A stretch of DNA of 64,000 bases, taken from Geothermobacter sp964501815 (GTDB taxonomy: Bacteria; Desulfobacterota; Desulfuromonadia; Desulfuromonadales; Geothermobacteraceae). The notes under the pieces are model-generated. The model had not been told where the DNA came from and did not search any database. It was given only the letters and a program-made list of their open reading frames with translations. Shown piece by piece: positions 58,604 through 64,000 of the stretch. The translations under genes were made by a program, and so were the position numbers. The stretch is from positions 1-64,000 of the forward strand of contig CAZCUR010000001.1 in assembly GCA_964501815.1 (NCBI GenBank), read 5' to 3'. The first letter of the stretch is position 1; every line of letters starts with the position of its first letter.

Positions 58604-61600
58604 TCAGTTGTCCCGTTTCATGACCACCAGGGAGACATCGTCACGAAAACTCTGACTGCCGGTAAACAGACGCAATTCCTGAAGCAGCCCGGTGATAATT
58701 TCCTGGGGATGGCTGGTGTGCCCGGAAGCGAGCAGTTCAGCCAGGCGCGCGTCACCGAAAAATTCACCTGAGCTGTTTTCCGCTTCGGTCAGTCCGTCAG
58801 TGAACATCAACAGGGTGTCTCCAGGGTCCAGCCGGTCGCGACGGCATTCAAACGCGACATCGGGTTTGACTCCCAGAATCAGGCCTTCGGCATCCAGACG
58901 ATCGATTCTGCCGCTTGTCTTGCGGTAGATCATCGGAGGATTGTGGCCGGCGCTTGCATAGACCAGCTCCCCGGTGTCCGGCAGGTAACGGATGTAGATC
59001 AGGGTGATGAAAAGTTCGGCCTTGGTCAGGTCATCGTAAAAAAACTGGTTCAGCGACTTCAGAACGCCATCAGGCGAAAAATATTTGCTCCCCTGCGACC
59101 TGATAAAGGTTCGGGTTTCGGCCATGATCAGCGCCGAGCCGACATTGTGTCCCGACACATCGGCGATGACCAGGTCCAGGGCACCATCCGGCCTGGAGAG
59201 GTAGTCGTAGTAGTCCCCACCGACTTCCCGGGCGGGGACACACAGCCCAGCCAGTGAGATCCCTTCAATTTTGGGAGTCGCCTGGGGGAGGAGACTCAGC
59301 TGGATGGTTTTGGCGATCTCCATTTCTTTTTGCTGTTCCCGTGCGGCGATCAGATCCCGGGTCTGCTGGTTGTTGCGCCAGGCGACGCCAACCTGGCTGG
59401 CCAGACTGGTGAACAGTTCGACGAATTCATCGGTGAAAATTCCCTTGGCCGATTTGGAAAAGGCCGACAGGACGCCGATCGGTTCGCCTTCCATGGTAAT
59501 GGGAGCATGAGCAAAGGACAGGATTCCTTCCCGATGAACAATCTGGCTGGTTTCAGGTTTGTCCTTCAGCTCATCCGTGTCATTGACCACCATGGGGTGA
59601 TTGGTCAAAAAGACCTCGCCGATGGCGGTATCCATGGTCAGTTTACGTGCCGACTGGCCAAAATGCTCTGAACTCATGCCACGCTGGCTGCGCACGGTCA
59701 GGGTCATGGTCGCGGGGTCGAGCATGCGTATGACCACCAGGTCGAATTTGAACTGCTGGATGAGCAGGTCAAGGATGTTGTCGAAGATGGTTTGCAGCGG
59801 GGCGCCGCTGGCAACCACACGGGCCGCCTCATAGAGAACCGACAGCTGCTCCCGGCTGGAGGTTCGGCTGAGAGTGACCGAACCAAAAATATCGAACACC
59901 TCCTCCATGCGGCTCCCACGGGTTGAGAGGTAGTTTTCGACGATGATGCTGGCCGCGGCCGCGCCGACCGATCCGGCCAGGGTCCGTTCGGTAAAGCGCT
60001 TGAGATTGGGCAATTCGTACTCGCTCAGGCTGCCGCGCTGATCAATGGTCATCTCACGATCCCCCAGATATTCGGCAATGGCCGCGTGCGCCTGTTTTTC
60101 GCCGATGAACTTGGACATCAGGTCGACAAACTCGACAATGGAGGGGGCTTTGCTGATGCGTTGTTTGGCTTTCGGCAGCAGGCTTCCGGTGTAGACCCCG
60201 ACAAACTTTTCCGCCTGCTCCTGCTCGCGTTCATCTGGAGATGTCAGCAGGGACAGGGTCAGGAAGGCGCCGATGTTGAAAAAGAGGGTCCAGAACAGGG
60301 AGTGGCTCCAGATGTCAAAGCCGCTCAGACCGAACAGTTCCAGAGGCCGCAGCAGGCGGATACCGAAGAGCCCCTCTTCGAGAATGGCACTGTGCAGCCA
60401 TCCCGAGCGAACGAAAGAAGGGATAATCAGGGTGTAGAACCAGACCAGAAAGCCGAGAATCAGGCCGACCGCCGCCCCCTTGCGGGTGGCGCGGCGCCAG
60501 TACAATCCGCCAATCAGGCCCGGGGCGAACTGGGTTGCCGCGATAAAGGAGATAAGCCCCATGTTGACGAGGGCATACGAGTCGCCGATGGCCCGGTAGA
60601 AAAGATAACCGAGAAAGACGATGACAAAGATGGTCAGGCGTTTGAGATTGAGCAGGACCACGTAGTAGTTGTCGACGACAATGCGGAATTTGAGAATCAG
60701 CGGCGTAATAAGCTGGTTGAGGACCATGGTGGCCAGCGCGACCGAAGAAATCATGACCATGCCGGCGGCGGCCGACAGCCCGCCGACAAAGGCGAACAGT
60801 CCCAGCCAGTTGTGTCCGGTTTGCAGGGGCAGGGAGAGGACAAAGTAATCAGCCTGACTGGTGTCTCCGCCGTTGATGACCAGTCCGCCGAGGGCGATGG
60901 GCAGGACGAAGAGATTGATGGCGAAGGCATAAAGGGGGAAGCGCCACATGGCCTGACGAATATGATCTTCGTCGGAATTCTCGATGACCATGATGTGGAA
61001 CTGCCTGGGCAGAAACATAAAGGCCATCATCGAAATGAACGTCAGGCTGAACCAGGTGATATAGGGGACCTGCTCCGTGTCGATGAGCAGCAGGTGAATT
61101 CTTTCGGGAAAATCTTGAAGAAATCTTGCAAAAACATCGGTAAAACCATGGAAAAGTCCATAGGTGACGAAGATGCCGACCGCCAGAAAGGCCGCCAGCT
61201 TGATAATCGATTCCATGGCGATGGCCGCGACCATCCCCTCATGCCGTTCCGAGGCATCCAGTGTGCGTGCGCCGAACAGCACGCCGAACAGCGCCAGGGT
61301 GAGGGCAAAGATAAAGGCGGTATCCAGATTCGGCGGCAGCTGCGGGATGTAGTGCCCAAGCCCTTCGCTGCGTTGCGGAGGAGAAAGGGTCAGCAGATCA
61401 AAGGTCTGGGAGACCGCTTTGAGCTGCAGGGCGATGTAGGGCATGATGCCGACCACGGAAAAGATGGTCACCAGGCCGCCCAGATAGGCTGACTTGCCGT
61501 AGCGGCTGGAGATGAAGTCCGCGATGGTGGTAATGTTCTGTTCCTTGCTGATGCGAACCATACGGCGCAGCAAAAACCACCAGGCGAAAGCTATCAGGGT

Positions 61601-61828
61601 TGGGCCAAGGTAGATGGTCAGAAAATCGAGGCCGATGGTGGCCGCCCGCCCGACCGAGCCGTAAAAGGTCCATGAAGTACAGTAAACGGCAAGGGAAAGG
61701 GAATAGATGGTCGGGTTGGAAATCAGGCTGCGCCCCTGCTGGCGCAGCCTGTCCGCAGTGTAGGCGACCAGAAAAAGCAGTCCCAGATATCCCAGGGTGA
61801 CGCCCGCGACGAGTTTGACCGAAATCAT
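58604..61828 (-). CDS. SLC5 symporter-STAC-GAF-PP2C (RsbU-like) fusion protein
   Basis: A 1074-residue sensor-phosphatase. Residues 1-530 are a sodium/solute symporter (SLC5/SSS) domain with about 13 helices (SLAVYCTSWTFYGSVG; ATQFAPGLIGGLYWRRATRKGA). Residues about 535-650 resemble the STAC linker of CbrA-type sensors. GAF is about 665-820. The SpoIIE/RsbU PP2C domain is about 830-1072, with metal Asp residues in EVGGDYYDY (D872), IADVSGHN (D890), FTDGLTE (D1011) and RDDVSLV (D1063/1064), so it should be active. It would dephosphorylate the downstream STAS protein in response to substrate. ATG overlaps the upstream stop (ATGA). Confidence 0.93.
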   Translation of the reverse strand: MISVKLVAGVTLGYLGLLFLVAYTADRLRQQGRSLISNPTIYSLSLAVYCTSWTFYGSVGRAATIGLDFLTIYLGPTLIAFAWWFLLRRMVRISKEQNITTIADFISSRYGKSAYLGGLVTIFSVVGIMPYIALQLKAVSQTFDLLTLSPPQRSEGLGHYIPQLPPNLDTAFIFALTLALFGVLFGARTLDASERHEGMVAAIAMESIIKLAAFLAVGIFVTYGLFHGFTDVFARFLQDFPERIHLLLIDTEQVPYITWFSLTFISMMAFMFLPRQFHIMVIENSDEDHIRQAMWRFPLYAFAINLFVLPIALGGLVINGGDTSQADYFVLSLPLQTGHNWLGLFAFVGGLSAAAGMVMISSVALATMVLNQLITPLILKFRIVVDNYYVVLLNLKRLTIFVIVFLGYLFYRAIGDSYALVNMGLISFIAATQFAPGLIGGLYWRRATRKGAAVGLILGFLVWFYTLIIPSFVRSGWLHSAILEEGLFGIRLLRPLELFGLSGFDIWSHSLFWTLFFNIGAFLTLSLLTSPDEREQEQAEKFVGVYTGSLLPKAKQRISKAPSIVEFVDLMSKFIGEKQAHAAIAEYLGDREMTIDQRGSLSEYELPNLKRFTERTLAGSVGAAAASIIVENYLSTRGSRMEEVFDIFGSVTLSRTSSREQLSVLYEAARVVASGAPLQTIFDNILDLLIQQFKFDLVVIRMLDPATMTLTVRSQRGMSSEHFGQSARKLTMDTAIGEVFLTNHPMVVNDTDELKDKPETSQIVHREGILSFAHAPITMEGEPIGVLSAFSKSAKGIFTDEFVELFTSLASQVGVAWRNNQQTRDLIAAREQQKEMEIAKTIQLSLLPQATPKIEGISLAGLCVPAREVGGDYYDYLSRPDGALDLVIADVSGHNVGSALIMAETRTFIRSQGSKYFSPDGVLKSLNQFFYDDLTKAELFITLIYIRYLPDTGELVYASAGHNPPMIYRKTSGRIDRLDAEGLILGVKPDVAFECRRDRLDPGDTLLMFTDGLTEAENSSGEFFGDARLAELLASGHTSHPQEIITGLLQELRLFTGSQSFRDDVSLVVMKRDN

Positions 61829-62070
61829 GGCTCACTGCCGTCGGGTCGTTGGGAATCCCGGTCGTCGTGGCCGAGTTGACGTGAGAACAACCAGATGACC
61901 AGAATGGATATCGGCCAGCCGGCCAGCAGGTAGAGTACGAGTATGGGGATACCCAAAAAGGTTTCGGCCTTGTTGAAGATGTGAATAAAAGGGTAGTTGA
62001 GCATGATACAGCCCAACAGAAAACACAGGACCCAGGCTTCATGCAGACGGTGAGGCTCTGTTGGTTTCAT
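61825..62070 (-). CDS. Small two-helix membrane protein upstream of the SLC5 fusion
   Basis: An 81-residue protein with two hydrophobic helices (about 12-32 and 39-62) and a charged tail (RQLGHDDRDSQ). It resembles small accessory subunits of sodium/solute symporters and the short CbrX-type protein encoded before cbrA in pseudomonads. Its TGA overlaps the ATG of the fusion gene, implying coupled translation and probable complex formation. No ribosome-binding site is clear before ATG 62070. Confidence 0.75.
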   Translation of the reverse strand: MKPTEPHRLHEAWVLCFLLGCIMLNYPFIHIFNKAETFLGIPILVLYLLAGWPISILVIWLFSRQLGHDDRDSQRPDGSEP

Positions 62071-62192
62071 GCTCTCGTCCGGCTTTTCGGTGTCATGCGG
62101 GCATCACGGTTCCGAATGAGGAAAGAGTCAGAAACCGGATGCGGACTTGCTATCTTAACCCTTTGAATTTACAATTACATTAACATATGGAC

Positions 62193-62215
62193 GGCAGCTG
62201 TAAAGCTGTCTTTTT
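62193..62215 (+). terminator. Hairpin plus T5 ahead of the TPR lipoprotein gene
   Basis: A GGCAGCT/AGCTGTC stem (62193-62199 with 62204-62210, one G-T pair), a GTAA loop and TTTTT. It starts in an AT-rich segment with promoter-like TTGAAT (62163-62168) and TATGGA (62186-62191). It could be an early attenuator or the end of a short transcript. Confidence 0.4.
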
Positions 62216-62274
62216 AATTTGTTTGCTCCTGTCGGGGCGGACGCCTCAAGCAGGTTCCGGCCCGGAGATGTTTC

Positions 62275-63987
62275 ATGCCTTCTTTTCGAACCCGTATCGG
62301 TCTGATTCTGTACCTGATGGCTGGGATGCTGTCGGCCTGCGCCAGCCGGCCGGAGGTGCCGCATCCACCCGGCCAAAGTTCCGCCCAGTTCCGACGTGAC
62401 CCTGCCTCAGACGCCCTGTTTCATTTCGCCCGCGCTCAGCTGCTGATTCAGGAGAAGCGGTTTGACGAGGCGGAAAAGGCTCTGCTGAACGCTCTGGAAC
62501 TTGACCCGCGCTCAAACCGGCTCAGGTTGCTTTTGGGGCAGTTGCGGCTGCGCAAGGGCGATGCCGAGGGAGCGGTACAGGTCGTGGAGGAGGCTCTGGC
62601 CGAACATCCCGATTTTGTTGAAGGGCATCTTTTTCTGGGGGGACTCTCTTTCAATCGCGGTGATTACGCTGCTGCAGTGAAACATTTTGAAGAGGTTGTG
62701 CGTCTTGATCCGGAGCGGGACCCGGTGCTGCTTCACCTCGGTATGAGTTATGAGCGCCTGCAACAGCAGGGCAGGGCGATCGATGCCTTTCGCAGGTTTC
62801 TTGAGCGCCGTCCCGAGTCGATAGCGGGACTGGCCCATCTGGCACGCGCCTGTCAGCAGCAGGGGGATGGTGCATGTGCTGAAGATGCCTATCGGCACAT
62901 CATTGAACTGCAGCCGGATCAGCCGGGCGGGTATATCGAACTGGCCGACCTGCTGGTGGAGCGTGGAGATTTGAACGGCGCGGCCGAGGTCTTGCGCGGC
63001 GGGATTGAGCAATCCACCCAGCCCGGGTTGTTGCGTCACCGGCTCGTCGGCGTTTTTGTCCGACAGAAAAATTATGACGAGGCCATGGCGGTGCTTGAAC
63101 GGCTGATGGCCGACAACCCCGAGGATCTGGAAGCCCGGCGCAAAAAAGGTTTGCTGCTGATGGAAATGGGCGATAGTGCCGGGGCTGCCGGGCAGTTTGC
63201 CGCCATCCTGGAGAAAAAGCCGGATCTGGACCGGGTGAGGTACTTTTACGGCCTGGCCCTGGAGCGCCTGGAACGGTGGCAGGAGGCTTTCGAGACGTTT
63301 GACGGAATTGCGCCGGAAAGTGACCTGGTCCCGGATGCCGATTTCCACAAGGCGTTCGTTCTGCAAAACATGGGGCGACTGGATCAGGCGGCCGATGTCT
63401 TGCAAGGAATGCTCGATCGGGGAATCGCGCGCCCGGATATCTACGACTATCTGGCCGGTATCTATGACCAGATGGGGGAGATGGACAGGGCCCTGGCGGT
63501 GCTGCGGCAAGGCTACAAACGCTTTCCTGAAGAGGTTGAGCTGTTGTATCGGCAGGGGGTGGTCTATGAACGCAACAACCTGCGTCGCTCGGCGGTGGCG
63601 GTGATGCTTCAGGTTCTGGAACAGGACCCCGACCACCCGGAGGCCCTGAATCATGTCGCCTACAGCTATGCCGAAGACAACACCGAACTTGACCGGGCGC
63701 TCGAAATGGTGAATCGGGCTCTGGAGCGGAAAAAAGCGCCCCATATTTATGATACCCTCGGATGGGTCCTGTATCGTCTCGGGCGCAATGATGAGGCCCT
63801 GGCCGCCATGAAAAAGGCGGTTGAAGGACTGCCGTCCGACCCGGTGGTCCTTGATCATCTTGCCAGAGTTTACCTGGCGCTGGGGCAAAAGGACCTTGCC
63901 CGCCGGCAGTGGCAGCGGGCCCTGGAGGTCGATGCCGCATTTGCTCCGGCCCGGGAGGGGCTGCAGCGTCTCGGTGGGTCGCAATGA
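62275..63987 (+). CDS. TPR-repeat lipoprotein
   Basis: A 570-residue predicted lipoprotein. The signal peptide ends in a lipobox (MLSAC, Cys 22) and is followed by about 13-15 tetratricopeptide repeats filling residues 45-560 (for example ALFHFARAQLLIQ, LRLLLGQLRLRKG, EALNHVAYSYAED, IYDTLGWVLYRLG). The last repeats resemble the C-terminal domain common in delta-proteobacterial TPR lipoproteins. A protein-protein scaffold in the cell envelope is the likely role; the partner is unknown. GGAG lies upstream of ATG 62275. Its stop overlaps the start of the next gene. Confidence 0.9.
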   Translation: MPSFRTRIGLILYLMAGMLSACASRPEVPHPPGQSSAQFRRDPASDALFHFARAQLLIQEKRFDEAEKALLNALELDPRSNRLRLLLGQLRLRKGDAEGAVQVVEEALAEHPDFVEGHLFLGGLSFNRGDYAAAVKHFEEVVRLDPERDPVLLHLGMSYERLQQQGRAIDAFRRFLERRPESIAGLAHLARACQQQGDGACAEDAYRHIIELQPDQPGGYIELADLLVERGDLNGAAEVLRGGIEQSTQPGLLRHRLVGVFVRQKNYDEAMAVLERLMADNPEDLEARRKKGLLLMEMGDSAGAAGQFAAILEKKPDLDRVRYFYGLALERLERWQEAFETFDGIAPESDLVPDADFHKAFVLQNMGRLDQAADVLQGMLDRGIARPDIYDYLAGIYDQMGEMDRALAVLRQGYKRFPEEVELLYRQGVVYERNNLRRSAVAVMLQVLEQDPDHPEALNHVAYSYAEDNTELDRALEMVNRALERKKAPHIYDTLGWVLYRLGRNDEALAAMKKAVEGLPSDPVVLDHLARVYLALGQKDLARRQWQRALEVDAAFAPAREGLQRLGGSQ

Positions 63988-64000
63988 TGCGTCTGTTGTG
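63984..64000 (+). CDS. Start of the next gene (cut by the window edge)
   Basis: ATG 63984 overlaps the TPR gene stop as ATGA, and a second in-frame ATG follows at 63987. Only about five codons (MMRLL) are visible, which would suit a signal peptide. The tight overlap suggests co-transcription. Nothing more can be said from this window. Confidence 0.4.

Noticed and set aside
60086..61492. Plus-strand open frame opposite the SLC5 domain
   Set aside because: Charged low-complexity product antisense to a clear symporter domain; no ribosome site.
1..64000. Mobile elements, CRISPR arrays, tRNA or rRNA genes
   Set aside because: No transposase, integrase, spaced direct repeats or RNA-gene signatures were seen on reading both strands; the window looks like vertically inherited core genome.

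Overview
This window is core chromosome of a Gram-negative, GC-rich bacterium. It is most likely a member of the Desulfuromonadales/Desulfuromonadia (the former Deltaproteobacteria around Geobacter, Pelobacter and Desulfuromonas). The case rests on LPS export permeases (lptF, lptG), an outer-membrane-type lipoprotein repertoire with lgt, a Leu T-box leader in front of leuA (reported for this group but rare outside Gram-positives), a c-type-heme CxxCH sensor domain on a signalling protein, and the local gene orders. The taxonomic call is inference from gene content; no marker comparison was possible. No insertion sequence, prophage, CRISPR array, tRNA or rRNA gene was seen.

Layout. 1-3.9 kb: metK, a glycosyltransferase and ahcY (SAM synthesis and SAH recycling). 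4-6.2 kb (minus): lptF-lptG. 6.4-14.7 kb: the classic rpsB-tsf-pyrH-frr block, a 2[4Fe-4S] ferredoxin, then uppS-cdsA-dxr-rseP-tsaB, tightly packed and with unusual start codons at two joints. 15-27 kb: branched-chain amino acid block ilvD-ilvB-ilvN-ilvC, phosphatidylethanolamine genes psd-pssA, then a promoter plus Leu T-box riboswitch controlling leuA-leuC-leuD, a 65-residue unknown, and leuB on its own promoter. 27-31.6 kb: orphan EcfT-like protein, truA, a universal stress protein, rplM-rpsI, argC, a Cys-rich mini-protein. 31.6-35.8 kb (minus): an HD-GYP protein with a predicted extracytoplasmic heme-c site, translationally overlapped with a GGDEF diguanylate cyclase. 36-44.7 kb: DUF2065, queA-tgt-yajC-secD-secF, a TPR protein, a beta-helix lipoprotein and recJ. 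44.7-46.7 kb (minus): aminotransferase and FocA/NirC channel. 46.9-53.7 kb: pheA-tyrA-aroA-cmk-ispH and rpsA. 53.8-57.7 kb: sppA, an IHF/HU subunit, a 6S RNA gene on the minus strand (not a protein gene, found by structure and motif), an RluA-family pseudouridine synthase, lgt and a HAD phosphatase. 57.7-62.1 kb (minus): a partner-switching module. 62.3-64 kb: a large TPR lipoprotein and the first codons of the next gene.

The most interesting locus is 57718-62070. A small two-helix membrane protein overlaps a 1074-residue fusion of an SLC5 sodium/solute symporter, a STAC-like linker, a GAF domain and a SpoIIE/RsbU-type PP2C phosphatase. It is followed by an RsbV-like STAS antagonist and an RsbW-like GHKL kinase. 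It looks like the CbrA transporter-sensor plan with its histidine kinase replaced by a complete phosphatase/antagonist/kinase switch. The target of the switch is not encoded in the window.

Most genes were called from recognisable family motifs, full-length size and ribosome-binding-site spacing. Promoters are consensus matches only, and terminators are hairpins read by eye.
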